Source: Tamlana sp038148895 (GTDB taxonomy: Bacteria > Bacteroidota > Bacteroidia > Flavobacteriales > Flavobacteriaceae). From it: a stretch of DNA of 64,000 nt. The DNA lies in the NCBI GenBank assembly GCA_038148895.1, contig JBBVGQ010000003.1. One strand, given 5' to 3'. Every line of letters begins with the position of its first letter. The stretch's first letter is position 1. The position numbers and the translations under genes are program-made. Below the pieces are notes generated by a model. That model searched no databases, was not told the origin of the DNA, and saw nothing but the letters and a program-made list of their open reading frames with translations. This document shows, piece after piece, positions 1-8,570 of this stretch.

Positions 1-2
1 CA

Positions 3-263
3 CAGTATATTTTAGCTTATAATATTGATAAAGAATTAATAAAATATCCACGTAAAGGAATAGAAGATAGTAACATTAAACTATATAAGAGGTATAACGA
101 GGATTATTATATAATTGCCAATATTATTTTTTATCCTCTTAATAAATTAATCAATTATTTAAATCCTAGTCCATATTATTTGGATGAATTTAAACATATA
201 AACGAGAGAAAGGAAAACACAGGTGAACCAATAAAGTTTGAAATGGAACTTTATAGTAGATAA
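3..263 (+). CDS. 3' end of an unknown gene (partial)
   Basis: An open frame enters from the left edge and runs 86 codons to TAA at 261-263. It is the only frame of the plus strand that stays open here; the other two hit stops within the first 20 bases. The visible C-terminal part is rich in Lys, Asn, Ile and Tyr, with a hydrophobic stretch (IIANIIFYPLNKLINYL) and a charged tail ending in FEMELYSR. I do not recognise a family. The composition is even more AT-rich than the genes to the right, as is common for accessory genes. The start and most of the protein lie outside the window. Confidence 0.4.
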   Translation, partial: QYILAYNIDKELIKYPRKGIEDSNIKLYKRYNEDYYIIANIIFYPLNKLINYLNPSPYYLDEFKHINERKENTGEPIKFEMELYSR

Positions 264-654
264 CTGAAAATATGGTATTGGCAAGTGTGCGAATGATGCA
301 GAAAGTTAAAGAACCAGAAATTGCTTCTACATAATTATTTGACGATATAAGCCTAAAGGCGTTATATTTTTTATTATGCTCAAATAGCAAAGCTATACGC
401 CATTTGCTATAATAAACATTTGTACTATAATCTACATTATGTAAAATAGTAATTTTAATTCTAAGCAATCACCCCTCTTTCCATAAAAAAGTATTTAAAC
501 TATAAAATCTAAGTATAGGAATATATAATCCGCCTTCGCATTTGTTTCGGCGGACAAGAAAAAATCAAATTAAGCGCAGCTAAACATCTTGGGTATGTTT
601 AATTTAGTTTTGGTAAACTGCGCCTAATTGACTTTGGTTGGCCATAATTTTTAT
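264..654. other. Structured intergenic region without a convincing gene
   Basis: No convincing coding sequence. The stretch is very AT-rich and holds several small inverted repeats: an imperfect hairpin around 348-367 (ATAAGCC/GGCGTTAT), the repeat TAGCAAA/TTTGCTA around 385-410, TCCGCC (529-534) with GGCGGA (549-554), and a long stem at 566-630. The last two lie just beyond the stop of the gene at 655-1035 and probably belong to its transcription end. The hairpins further left are unexplained. Confidence 0.5.
558..630 (-). terminator. Probable terminator for the EF-G paralogue operon
   Basis: On the minus strand, 25 bases past the stop at 655, CAATTAGGCGCAG (630-618) can pair with CTGCGCTTAATTTG (579-566). 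A run of six T follows (564-559). The loop is long (about 38 bases, itself able to pair TAAAC with GTTTA), so the structure is less canonical than the other terminators in this window, but position and orientation fit. Confidence 0.45.
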
Positions 655-1035
655 TTACAGCCAGTGTGAAAAGAAATCCATCATTTCTTCCTTAAGGTCG
701 TAATGCAACTTTATATATTGGCGCATATCGTCCTTTAAAGGTTTTTGTTTACGCAATAGGCTACCATCAACAGACTCGTTTAAATCTACAGCATGCAAAT
801 TTTTCATTTTGTTTTTGCAGCGGTGCATCAATTTAGAAATTTCGTTGCGTTCAATTTCAATACGGTTTTGAAACTGCTCAATTTTTAAACGTGCTTCCAT
901 ATCGAACTCACGTGCGGCAATTTCCTCCAGTTTTTCCTCAAAAGTGTCCATTTCATTAAAATGAAAACGCAATTCTCTTTTCCAAGTTTCTAAATTGAAC
1001 TTTAGATCGCTTAAATATGATACTGTTTTGTACAT
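655..1035 (-). CDS. Conserved hypothetical coiled-coil protein
   Basis: A 126-residue soluble protein starting with ATG at 1035. It is rich in charged residues with heptad-like spacing from about residue 20 to 85 (FNEMDTFEEKLEEIAAREF, then IEQFQNRIEIERNEISKL), which suggests a helical coiled coil. There is no signal peptide or membrane segment. It lies 16 bases downstream of the EF-G-like gene on the same strand, so the two are very likely cotranscribed and could act together, but I know of no assigned function. It is followed by a probable terminator. Confidence 0.75.
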   Translation of the reverse strand: MYKTVSYLSDLKFNLETWKRELRFHFNEMDTFEEKLEEIAAREFDMEARLKIEQFQNRIEIERNEISKLMHRCKNKMKNLHAVDLNESVDGSLLRKQKPLKDDMRQYIKLHYDLKEEMMDFFSHWL

Positions 1036-1051
1036 GTTACTAAAATTTATA

Positions 1052-3178
1052 TTATACTTCCATTTCTTCTAAATCTGATTGTTTTACCAAATCGGCCTGT
1101 ATGTTTGATGGCACGGGTTCGTAAGACGAAAATACCGAACTAAACGTGGCCCTGCCCTGCGTTAACGAGCGCAATGCGGTGCTATAGCCATACAATTCGG
1201 CCGCTGGGCACATACAATTCAATATTTGGTACTGCCCCTCGCTGGATATACCTTGTATGATGGCGCGCCTGCTCTGTAAATCGGTCATCACATTGCCCAC
1301 CATATCCTCAGGTACTTTTACTGAAAGCTTGTTGGTAGGTTCCAACAGCTTAGGATTTGAGTTTAAGAAAGCTTCCTTAAAGGCGTGTGCGCCAGCTATT
1401 TTAAAGGATATATCGTTGGAATCTACGGTGTGCATTTTACCGTCGTATACCATCACGCGTACATCGCGGATATAGGAATTGGTCAATGGCCCAGATTCCA
1501 TCACTTCCAAAACGCCTTTCATCACCGATGGCAAAAAGCGTAAATCTATGGCGCCACCAACAATACAGTTGTAAAACACCAAAGTACCGCCCCATGGTAA
1601 GGCTACCACTTCTTTCCCCCTAATATTAAAGCCTTCGGGTTCTTCAATGCCCTCGTACCAAGGCTCTATTTTTAAATGCACCTGTGCAAATTGCCCAGAG
1701 CCACCAGATTGTTTTTTGTGCCTGTAATTGGCTGTGGACGAACGCTGAACCGTTTCGCGGTACGCAATTTTTGGTTTTTTAAACTCGGCATCAAGGCCAT
1801 AAATGTTTTTGAGCATCCATTTTACAGTAGCCAAATGCAACTCCCCTTGGCAACCCAACAATAATTGTTTGGTTTCCTTTGAAAAATTAATGACCACCGT
1901 TGGGTCTTGACTATGGATTTTCTTTAAGGCCTCGCTAAGCTTTTCTTCCTCATTTTTATTGGTAGCCAACACCACTTTGGTAATCCTTGATTCTGGATAA
2001 CGGATGGGTTTCATGGTCACGCCAAAGCCTTTTTCGGCCAAGGTATCGCCCGTTTCGGTGTACTTTAATTTTAGGGTAGCCCCAATATCACCAACGGTCA
2101 ACTGACTGACGCTGTTTCGGTCCTTACCGTCCATAATGAACAATTGGTTGATGGTTTCCGTTTCCCCGTTATTGGAATTGACGAATTTGTCGTTAACCTT
2201 AACTGTTCCAGAATTCACCTTAAAGAAAGTGACCTGCCCAACGTTCGGCTGATGGAAAGTTTTAAACACGAACAAGGACGTTGGTGCCTCTTTTTTGTGT
2301 TCCACAGGTGTGCCTTCAATACTTTGCTCGGGTTTTAAATCTACCGTTGAAGGCGCTACATTATCTATAAAGCCCATCAAGCGGCCAGTGCCCATATCGT
2401 TAAGTGCGGAAACACAAAAGACAGGAAATAAATCGTGATTTAACATTCCTGCCTTTATGCCTTGTCGCATCTCATCTTCGTTCAATGTGCCTTTGTCAAA
2501 AAATAGCTCTAAGAGTTCTTCGTCGTTTTCGGCTGCTTTCTCTACAAGCTCATTGTGAAGTTGGTCCGCTTTTTCTTTTTCAGAATCTGGGATGGCCAAC
2601 TTTTCAGGCTTTCCTCCATCTGGACCAAATTTGTAGAGTTTCATTTTAAGGACATCGACAATACCTTGGGCGCCATCAATTTTTATAGGGTATTGAACTT
2701 TCACCACATTATTGCCCACCAATTTTTTTAGACTGTTGAAGCTTTGTTCAAAATCTGCAGCCTCATGATCAATTTGGTTCACCACAAACAACATGGGTTT
2801 ATGGTATTTATCGATATAGCTCCAAATGATTTCAGTACCAATTTCACAACCTTGTTTGGCATTAATAACATTAACCACGGTGTCTGAAACCCTAATGGAT
2901 GAAATAATTTCACCAATATAGTCGTCCAGTCCTGGTGTGTCAATGATATTGATTTTGTAATTACGCCATTCGGTGTGCAATGGTGTCGCAAAAACGGAAG
3001 TACCTCGCTCCTGTTCTATGTCATGGTAATCGGAAACAGTATTTTTTTCCTCGATGGTTCCCCTTCTGTTAATTAGCCCAGCCTCAAAGAGCATGGTTTC
3101 AGATAGTGTTGTTTTCCCGCTGCCATGGGCACCTACAAAAACAACATTTTTGATGTGTTTTTCGTCGTATATTTTCAT
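1052..3178 (-). CDS. Elongation factor G-like translational GTPase (EF-G paralogue)
   Basis: A 708-residue ribosome-associated GTPase of the EF-G family. G1 is GAHGSGKT (residues 16-23), the switch region is ERGTSV (57-62), G3 is DTPG (80-83) and G4 is NQID (133-136), where canonical factors have NKxD. Domains II to V follow, including the YRETVQ segment that opens domain IV, and the length matches EF-G. It differs clearly from housekeeping FusA: the switch I region is short and G4 is altered, and no rpsL, rpsG or tuf genes are nearby. It is therefore a second EF-G copy whose exact role (translocation, recycling or stress) is not evident from sequence. The coiled-coil gene follows directly. 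Confidence 0.85.
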   Translation of the reverse strand: MKIYDEKHIKNVVFVGAHGSGKTTLSETMLFEAGLINRRGTIEEKNTVSDYHDIEQERGTSVFATPLHTEWRNYKINIIDTPGLDDYIGEIISSIRVSDTVVNVINAKQGCEIGTEIIWSYIDKYHKPMLFVVNQIDHEAADFEQSFNSLKKLVGNNVVKVQYPIKIDGAQGIVDVLKMKLYKFGPDGGKPEKLAIPDSEKEKADQLHNELVEKAAENDEELLELFFDKGTLNEDEMRQGIKAGMLNHDLFPVFCVSALNDMGTGRLMGFIDNVAPSTVDLKPEQSIEGTPVEHKKEAPTSLFVFKTFHQPNVGQVTFFKVNSGTVKVNDKFVNSNNGETETINQLFIMDGKDRNSVSQLTVGDIGATLKLKYTETGDTLAEKGFGVTMKPIRYPESRITKVVLATNKNEEEKLSEALKKIHSQDPTVVINFSKETKQLLLGCQGELHLATVKWMLKNIYGLDAEFKKPKIAYRETVQRSSTANYRHKKQSGGSGQFAQVHLKIEPWYEGIEEPEGFNIRGKEVVALPWGGTLVFYNCIVGGAIDLRFLPSVMKGVLEVMESGPLTNSYIRDVRVMVYDGKMHTVDSNDISFKIAGAHAFKEAFLNSNPKLLEPTNKLSVKVPEDMVGNVMTDLQSRRAIIQGISSEGQYQILNCMCPAAELYGYSTALRSLTQGRATFSSVFSSYEPVPSNIQADLVKQSDLEEMEV

Positions 3179-3521
3179 ATGTTTTAAATTTCACCAACCA
3201 CTGATAATAAACGTTTTAATTATATCGGTTGGTATTGTCCTTTATATGTTAAATGCCCATTATGGGCTTCAATGGTTGTTTGCAACATTAAAAAGATATT
3301 GCGGTGTGCGACGGAATTCAACTGGGGAAGTATATTTCGTCTTATTTAGTCATTAAATTTAATCACAAAAAACAGGGCATAACATGACTTATGTCAGCAT
3401 TTAAAGAAAGCTTTTAAATCATTCCCTCAATTTACTAAATAGATGTTAAAAAACCGCAAAAATTCGTGAATAACTTATGGATGTGTTATTTTCGCATTTC
3501 CCAAAAAATAGACCCCAACCT
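3179..3521. other. Divergent intergenic region with palindromes
   Basis: This region separates the minus-strand EF-G paralogue from the plus-strand membrane-protein operon and must hold both promoters. It contains a perfect GCCCAT-T-ATGGGC palindrome (3255-3267) and a TGAC-TTAT-GTCA palindrome (3385-3396, listed separately). Near the plus-strand gene, TTATTTTCG (3485-3493) resembles the Bacteroidota -7 box with one mismatch. No gene is apparent in it. Confidence 0.5.
3385..3396. promoter_or_regulatory. Possible Crp/Fnr-type operator
   Basis: TGAC-N4-GTCA with ATGAC and GTCAG arms. Crp/Fnr superfamily regulators commonly bind TTGAC/T-N4-A/GTCAA palindromes. The site lies 207 bases before the EF-G paralogue and about 125 bases before the membrane-protein operon. 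Without a second copy or a known regulator this is only a candidate. Confidence 0.3.
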
Positions 3522-4139
3522 ATGAAACCTAGAGAAAAATCCAAAACATCCAAGTCCAGACTGCAATTGCTACACCAATATTACAGCTATACGGGCTTTT
3601 ATACCTTTGTTTGGCAAGCGGTTAAAAAGGCACTGCCTTACATCATTGGAATCATTGCCGTAATCTATATATTGAATCACTTCTTTGATATCAATGCAGC
3701 TTTAGTTCACCTTACGGAAGTATTGCCCGCTTACGGTGTGTTGACTTTCTTTTTTGTTTCAGAAACACTTTTGGGGCTTGTACCACCAGAAATTTTTATT
3801 GCCTGGGCAGGTAAAATGTATGCGCCGTGGTTGTATTTAACCGTGTTGGCCATTCTGTCTTATAGCGGCGGACTTTTAGCCTATTGGATGGGTCGCAGTA
3901 TTACAAAAACACCTACGGTTCACAACTATTTGGAGGTGAAAATGGAAAAACAGCTTAAAAACTCCAGAAAATGGGGTGGTTTTCTTATTGTAGTTGGCGC
4001 CCTATTACCTCTACCCTTTTCCATTTCTTGCATTGCCGCCGGTATTATTGAGTTTCCATTTAAAAATGTGATGCTCTATGGGTCTTTGCGATTACTGCGC
4101 TTTTTGATTTACGGTTTGGTGATATTCCACGTCTTTTAA
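3522..4139 (+). CDS. DedA/SNARE-associated (YqaA-type) inner membrane protein
   Basis: An integral membrane protein of about 205 residues with a basic cytoplasmic N terminus (KPREKSKTSKSR) and about five hydrophobic segments. The conserved core has ETLLGLVPPEIFIAWAGK near the middle, then a GGLLAYWMGR turn and the GGFLIVVGALLPLPFSISC re-entrant-type motif. This is the pattern of the SNARE-associated/DedA family, which is linked to lipid-carrier flipping and envelope homeostasis. The frame is open from ATG at 3477, which would add 15 residues. I prefer ATG at 3522 because a TTATTTTCG promoter-like box lies between the two and the basic start KPREKSK is what such proteins normally show. It is the first gene of a three-gene plus-strand group. 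Confidence 0.8.
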   Translation: MKPREKSKTSKSRLQLLHQYYSYTGFYTFVWQAVKKALPYIIGIIAVIYILNHFFDINAALVHLTEVLPAYGVLTFFFVSETLLGLVPPEIFIAWAGKMYAPWLYLTVLAILSYSGGLLAYWMGRSITKTPTVHNYLEVKMEKQLKNSRKWGGFLIVVGALLPLPFSISCIAAGIIEFPFKNVMLYGSLRLLRFLIYGLVIFHVF

Positions 4140-4178
4140 AAAAAACTTAAATCATACGGCTATTTGGGCTTTGTGTTC

Positions 4179-4186
4179 TACTTTTG
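4179..4186 (+). promoter_or_regulatory. Bacteroidota -7 promoter box (TAnnTTTG)
   Basis: TACTTTTG is a perfect match to the -7 consensus of Bacteroidota housekeeping sigma factors and lies 17 bases before the ATG at 4204. It argues against a longer reading frame beginning at the TTG at 4171. No clear -33 TTTG is seen at the usual distance. Confidence 0.45.
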
Positions 4187-4203
4187 CACACAAATTTGAC
4201 TGC

Positions 4204-4494
4204 ATGTTTTCTTTTAAAAATATATTTCGCCTAGTAGCCCTTTTGGAAGGTGTATCTTATCTGCTTTTACTGTTTATAGCTACGCCCGTTAAGTATTACG
4301 GTAATGACCCGCAATACGTAAAATTGTTGGGTATGCCGCACGGCCTTTTGTTTATTGCTTATGTTGCTATGGCGTCTATGCTTAAAAAAGACCTTAACTG
4401 GAACCAGCGTACGTTTATTGTGGTGCTTTTGGCTTCTGTTATTCCGTTTGGAACCTTTTATGTGGATAAAAAATTCTTGAATTCTAAAAAATAA
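4204..4494 (+). CDS. DUF3817 family small membrane protein
   Basis: A 96-residue integral membrane protein with three hydrophobic segments (about residues 5-24, 40-60 and 68-86). The start FSFKNIFRLVALLEGVSYL, the LGMPHGLLFIAYV motif in the middle and the basic tail DKKFLNSKK are typical of DUF3817 proteins (YdzA-like). Function is unknown. The frame is open back to a TTG at 4171, but ATG at 4204 fits the family start and the promoter box at 4179-4186. It ends one base before the mechanosensitive channel gene. Confidence 0.8.
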   Translation: MFSFKNIFRLVALLEGVSYLLLLFIATPVKYYGNDPQYVKLLGMPHGLLFIAYVAMASMLKKDLNWNQRTFIVVLLASVIPFGTFYVDKKFLNSKK

Positions 4495-4495
4495 T

Positions 4496-5743
4496 ATGGA
4501 AATGGATACATCTAAGATCTATGATTATTTGCTTTCCTTGGGCCTTTCTGAAAATATGGCGCAATATCTTAAGACGGCTATACTTTTGGTCGGTCTGTTA
4601 TTAATTATTTTCATAATTGATTTTATTATAAGACGCATACTGATTGTTGCCTTTACACAGTTTGCACAACGTTCTAAAACCAATTTTGATGATATTTTGG
4701 TGGCCAATAAAACCCCGCGAAATGTGGCACACATCATTCCGTTTTTAATTGCTCTGGAATTTGTGCCCAATGTGTTTTCCGATTTCCCAGATTTTGAAAA
4801 TTTTGTGGAAAAAAGCCTTCAGGTTTTTGCCATTTTACTCACGTTATGGATTGTTAGAAGCATTTTGCATTCCTTAAAGGATTATTTAAAAACCCTTACC
4901 CGCTTTAAGGATAAACCGATTGCCAGTTATATTCAAGTCTTCATGATTTTTGCTTGGCTGGGCGGTATCATGTCGGCGATAGCCATTATTACCAATATCC
5001 CGTTTTTACAGTTCTTAACAGGAATGGGTGCGATTTCGGCGGTTATTATTTTGGTGTTCCGCGATACCATTTTAGGTTTTGTAGCCAGTATTCAGGTTTC
5101 CATTAATGATATGGTGCGCATTGGCGATTGGATAACTTTTGAAAAATATGGCGCCGATGGTGATGTTATTGAAATAACCTTGGCGACGGTTAAAGTGCAG
5201 AATTTTGATAAAACCATAACGACCATACCAACCTATGCGTTGATTTCCGATTCTTTTAAAAATTGGCGAGGCATGACCAATTCAGACGGAAGGAGAATAA
5301 AACGTGCGCTCTATATCAAACAGAATGGCGTAAAATATTTAACAGATGCCGATGTAGAAAAACTAAAGGATGTCCAATTGATTACTTCCTATTTGGAAAC
5401 TCGTCAAGCGGATATTAAATCATTCAATACCTCGCACGACATTAATAAGGAGTTACTTCTAAACGGAAGAAACCTTACCAATTTGGGTGTTTTTAGAAAA
5501 TACATAGATTCTTATTTAAAACAACACTCAGCCATCAATAAAGACATGATGATAATGGCACGACAACTGGCGCCAACAACCCAAGGTATTCCCATGGAAA
5601 TTTATGCCTTTAGCAGTGATAAACGCTGGGAAAACTACGAATATATCATGTCGGACGTATTCGACCATCTCATAGCAGCACTCCCCTACTTCGATCTGGA
5701 AATTTTTGAACTTCCTAGTAATTCTGTTTTTAAAAATTCCTAA
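4496..5743 (+). CDS. MscS-family mechanosensitive ion channel
   Basis: A 415-residue membrane channel that would release solutes on hypo-osmotic shock. Hydrophobic segments lie near residues 23-45, 78-95, 105-122, 148-170 and 175-198. The last is the pore-lining helix, leading into ILVFRDTILGFVASIQVS and the beta domain VRIGDWITFEKYGADGDV, the family signature. The cytoplasmic part includes IPTYALISDSFKNWRGM and a long C-terminal domain, as in the YbdG/YnaI-type subgroup rather than the compact E. coli MscS (286 residues). The start at 4496 is one base after the preceding stop; an in-frame ATG at 4502 is an alternative. Its stop abuts the stop of the convergent gene at 5744. Confidence 0.88.
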   Translation: MEMDTSKIYDYLLSLGLSENMAQYLKTAILLVGLLLIIFIIDFIIRRILIVAFTQFAQRSKTNFDDILVANKTPRNVAHIIPFLIALEFVPNVFSDFPDFENFVEKSLQVFAILLTLWIVRSILHSLKDYLKTLTRFKDKPIASYIQVFMIFAWLGGIMSAIAIITNIPFLQFLTGMGAISAVIILVFRDTILGFVASIQVSINDMVRIGDWITFEKYGADGDVIEITLATVKVQNFDKTITTIPTYALISDSFKNWRGMTNSDGRRIKRALYIKQNGVKYLTDADVEKLKDVQLITSYLETRQADIKSFNTSHDINKELLLNGRNLTNLGVFRKYIDSYLKQHSAINKDMMIMARQLAPTTQGIPMEIYAFSSDKRWENYEYIMSDVFDHLIAALPYFDLEIFELPSNSVFKNS

Positions 5744-7336
5744 TTATTCTAAAATAAGCCTTGATGTTTGTTTATCGTTGATTTGAATGAGGTATATTCC
5801 GGATTTCAGGTCTTTAAGATTTAGTTCTGCCGTTTTTATTCCTGTATAATTATTGTCGAAAAGTTTTTTGCCAAGAATGGAATATATTTTCACATTATTA
5901 AGCGTTTGACCCGAAATCGTTAATTTTCGAGATGATTTTAACGGATTTGGATATACCCTAAACTCATGGCTTTGTTTGTTATTTTGAACCGAAAGCGGTG
6001 TGCCTAAATTTTCAGATAGTGCGATTACCAAACTGGTTCCTGTATTGAAATTGACTGTTGCGCCCGCGGCATCAATTTGGTTGGCGTTGTTTGAAACAGG
6101 GTCATTAAGCAATAAAATAGACATGAATAGGTATTTGTAATCTGGCGTGAACGTAATACCCGTTGGCTCCGAACCGTTTGGTACAATACCGAAAATTTCA
6201 ACATCAGGACTGGCTTGCGTGTGTCCATTTTTAACTACCCAAATATAGCTGTTACCGCCATCTTGCAAGACCCAAAGGTTGCCTTGGCCATCAAAAGCCA
6301 AGTTGTCATTCCCATTACCCCAAGGCACTGAAGTTGTTGAGCTGCCGTCATTAATATCGTAACTCATATTGCCAACATAGGTTTCCATGGTTACTGTAGA
6401 AGCTGATGCTTCCAGAGGGTCAGAGTCTGAAAAGCGGTAAACTTGTCCTTCATTTTTGACTGCAAAATAAACCATGCCATCCGGGCCGATTTCAACATCT
6501 TCAATTCCATTAAAAACGGTTCCTCCGGCTGCAGCACTTAAATCAATCGTGGTGTTTCGTTCGGTAATGGAACTATTTGCAATTTGCACCCAAGCTCCAG
6601 CGCCATTTTTAGAGCCTGAGAACACGTATAAATTTCCGGCGCTTAAATCTTGCGCGTTTGTTGCCACAAACTTGTATAAATACCCAGGATTGGAATCCGC
6701 TCCTTGATAAACCGTCCGTTCATTGCTATGAATGGTTACATTTTCATGAGCCATATTGCCCATGGCCCAATGTTTGCCAATTACCGTTTTTGTCGCTGGA
6801 TTAATTTCAACATTCCAGCCCACATCGTTATAACCGTCAAAATTAAAATCAATGAGCCCGATAAGCGCATTATAGGCGAATTCTTCGCAAGATATGACCG
6901 TCCCCCATGGCGTAACCGTACCGGAGCAGTTGGCTGCTGTGTTCCCTACCGCAGCGAAATTTAGCGTTTGGGAAGCCGTTGTTTCCCAAAGGTTTGAAGT
7001 TCCATTTAAGTTTATATCAAGAACAGTAACTCCTCCTCCTCCAGTACCACCAATGGCTACCGGAGCGTCTTCCGAGTTAATGCTTAAATACCCATTAGTG
7101 CTACTTGAAGCGATGGGCACATATCCTGTAAAATCAGGCTTTGGCAGCATATTTCCTCCTGCTGACAAAGGGTCGCCAACTTTTATAATACGTTGAAAAG
7201 AATGACTTGAAGGAATGATGAATTGCCCTGTTTGGGTGGTCGGTGTTACTGATGTAAAATCAGCCATGTTTTGAGCGTAAATACTTTGAAATCCCAGAAA
7301 TAAGATGACAAAAGAGAAGCGTAAAAGTGTTGTCAT
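5744..7336 (-). CDS. Secreted PhoX-like (DUF839) protein with T9SS sorting domain
   Basis: A 530-residue exported protein. Residues 1-21 are a signal peptide with cleavage expected after SIYA. The body matches the DUF839/PhoX beta-propeller family: TPWGTVISCEE near residue 142, HWAMGNMAHENV, the YQGADSNPGYLYKFV segment and NLAFDGQGNLWVLQDGG. Family members include calcium- and iron-dependent alkaline phosphatases, but substrate cannot be told here. The last 80 residues (FRVYPNPLKSS, then VKIYSILGKKL, LNLKDLKSGIYLIQI and a basic tail) form a type A sorting domain of type IX secretion, so the protein is likely secreted or surface-anchored. Monocistronic, with its own promoter between it and the leu terminator. 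Confidence 0.85.
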   Translation of the reverse strand: MTTLLRFSFVILFLGFQSIYAQNMADFTSVTPTTQTGQFIIPSSHSFQRIIKVGDPLSAGGNMLPKPDFTGYVPIASSSTNGYLSINSEDAPVAIGGTGGGGVTVLDINLNGTSNLWETTASQTLNFAAVGNTAANCSGTVTPWGTVISCEEFAYNALIGLIDFNFDGYNDVGWNVEINPATKTVIGKHWAMGNMAHENVTIHSNERTVYQGADSNPGYLYKFVATNAQDLSAGNLYVFSGSKNGAGAWVQIANSSITERNTTIDLSAAAGGTVFNGIEDVEIGPDGMVYFAVKNEGQVYRFSDSDPLEASASTVTMETYVGNMSYDINDGSSTTSVPWGNGNDNLAFDGQGNLWVLQDGGNSYIWVVKNGHTQASPDVEIFGIVPNGSEPTGITFTPDYKYLFMSILLLNDPVSNNANQIDAAGATVNFNTGTSLVIALSENLGTPLSVQNNKQSHEFRVYPNPLKSSRKLTISGQTLNNVKIYSILGKKLFDNNYTGIKTAELNLKDLKSGIYLIQINDKQTSRLILE

Positions 7337-7400
7337 AATCTTTAAGTTTAAGGTTACCAGTAAGTTACAAAAAACAATGGTTTATCGCAATAATTGTTAA

Positions 7401-7434
7401 TAAAAAGCCCTGTGACGTTAAATTCCACAGGGCT
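7401..7434 (-). terminator. Rho-independent terminator of the leu operon
   Basis: On the minus strand AGCCCTGTG (7434-7426) and CACAGGGCT (7414-7406) form a perfect 9-bp stem with an 11-base loop, followed by five T. It lies 27 bases past the leuB stop. On the plus strand it is also followed by a T run, but no plus-strand gene leads into it. Confidence 0.9.
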
Positions 7435-7460
7435 AGATTTTTTGATATGTATTTTTATGA

Positions 7461-8519
7461 CTAAATGTTAGCAGCCAACCAATCGCCTACTTCTTTAGTG
7501 CCGTAAGCTTTTCCGCCATTGGCTAAATCTTCTGTCACGACGCCTTCAGCTAAAGCTTTGTTAACAGCATCCCTAATCGCTTTTCCTTCTTCTGGTAAGT
7601 TGAAAGCAGTCTCGAACATCATAGCTGCCGATAAGATTGTCGCCATAGGATTGGCAATGTTCAAACCTGTTGCTTGTGGATAAGAACCATGAATAGGCTC
7701 AAACAAGGCGATATCGGCACCCATTGAAGCAGAAGGCATCAAGCCCATAGAACCTGAAATCACTGAAGCTTCATCCGTTAAAATATCTCCAAAAAGGTTT
7801 TCGGTAATTAATACGTCATAGCTATTTGGCCATTGTACCAAGCGCATGGCCACTGCATCAACAAATTCATAGCTTACTTCAACTTCTGGATAATCTTTTT
7901 CCATAGCTTGAACTGTTTCACGCCATAAACGTGAAGTTTCCAATACATTGGCTTTATCAACGCAACATAATTTTTTACGACGGGTCATAGCCAATTCAAA
8001 ACCTTTCTTGGCCAATCGCTTTACTTCTTCACGGGTGTAAACACAATTGTCGTAAGCTGTTTCGCCTTCATCTCTTCTACCCTTTTCACCAAAGTAAATA
8101 CCGCCGGTCAATTCACGTAAAAACACCAAATCCGTACCCTCGATACGTTCTTTTTTTAATGGTGATTTATCTAACAACGAGGGAAATGTAAACGTAGGAC
8201 GCACATTAGCAAATAGTCCCAATTTTTTACGCATTTTCAATAAGCCTTGCTCTGGTCTAACCGGTGCAGAAGGGTCGTTATCAAATTTTGGATGCCCAAT
8301 AGCGCCAAACAATACCGCATCTGCAGAGGTACACACAGCATGAGTTTCATCAGGATAAGGTTCCCCAACGGCATCAATGGCTGCGGCACCTGTTAAGGCA
8401 GGTTTCCAAGTTATTTCATGGCCAAATTTCTTGGCAACGGCGTCACTAACTTTTACGGCTTGGTCTATTACTTCAGGTCCTATACCGTCTCCGGCTAAAA
8501 GGGCTATATTAAATTTCAT
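7461..8519 (-). CDS. leuB: 3-isopropylmalate dehydrogenase
   Basis: A 352-residue NAD-dependent oxidative decarboxylase converting 3-isopropylmalate to 2-oxoisocaproate in leucine synthesis. The N-terminal ALLAGDGIGPEV, the ELTGGIYFG substrate loop, CVDKANVLETSRLW, the metal-binding NLFGDILTDEAS and GSMGLMPSAS, and EPIHGSYPQATG are all present. Length is normal. It is the last gene of the operon, 51 bases after the synthase gene and directly before a strong terminator. Enzymes of this family also act on 3-methylmalate, which matters if the neighbouring synthase makes citramalate. Confidence 0.97.
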   Translation of the reverse strand: MKFNIALLAGDGIGPEVIDQAVKVSDAVAKKFGHEITWKPALTGAAAIDAVGEPYPDETHAVCTSADAVLFGAIGHPKFDNDPSAPVRPEQGLLKMRKKLGLFANVRPTFTFPSLLDKSPLKKERIEGTDLVFLRELTGGIYFGEKGRRDEGETAYDNCVYTREEVKRLAKKGFELAMTRRKKLCCVDKANVLETSRLWRETVQAMEKDYPEVEVSYEFVDAVAMRLVQWPNSYDVLITENLFGDILTDEASVISGSMGLMPSASMGADIALFEPIHGSYPQATGLNIANPMATILSAAMMFETAFNLPEEGKAIRDAVNKALAEGVVTEDLANGGKAYGTKEVGDWLAANI

Positions 8520-8570
8520 TGTTGATTTATTTTTTATTTAGTTTTATTTCTCAGTATTTTTCTCAAGCTT

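Noticed and set aside
190..468. 92-residue minus-strand frame at the left edge
   Set aside because: It overlaps the end of the plus-strand partial gene, has no recognisable domain, and its low-complexity AT-rich sequence contains hairpins that fit a non-coding role better.
4171..4203. N-terminal extension of the DUF3817 protein from a TTG start
   Set aside because: The stretch covers a perfect promoter box and is not part of the family; ATG at 4204 fits.
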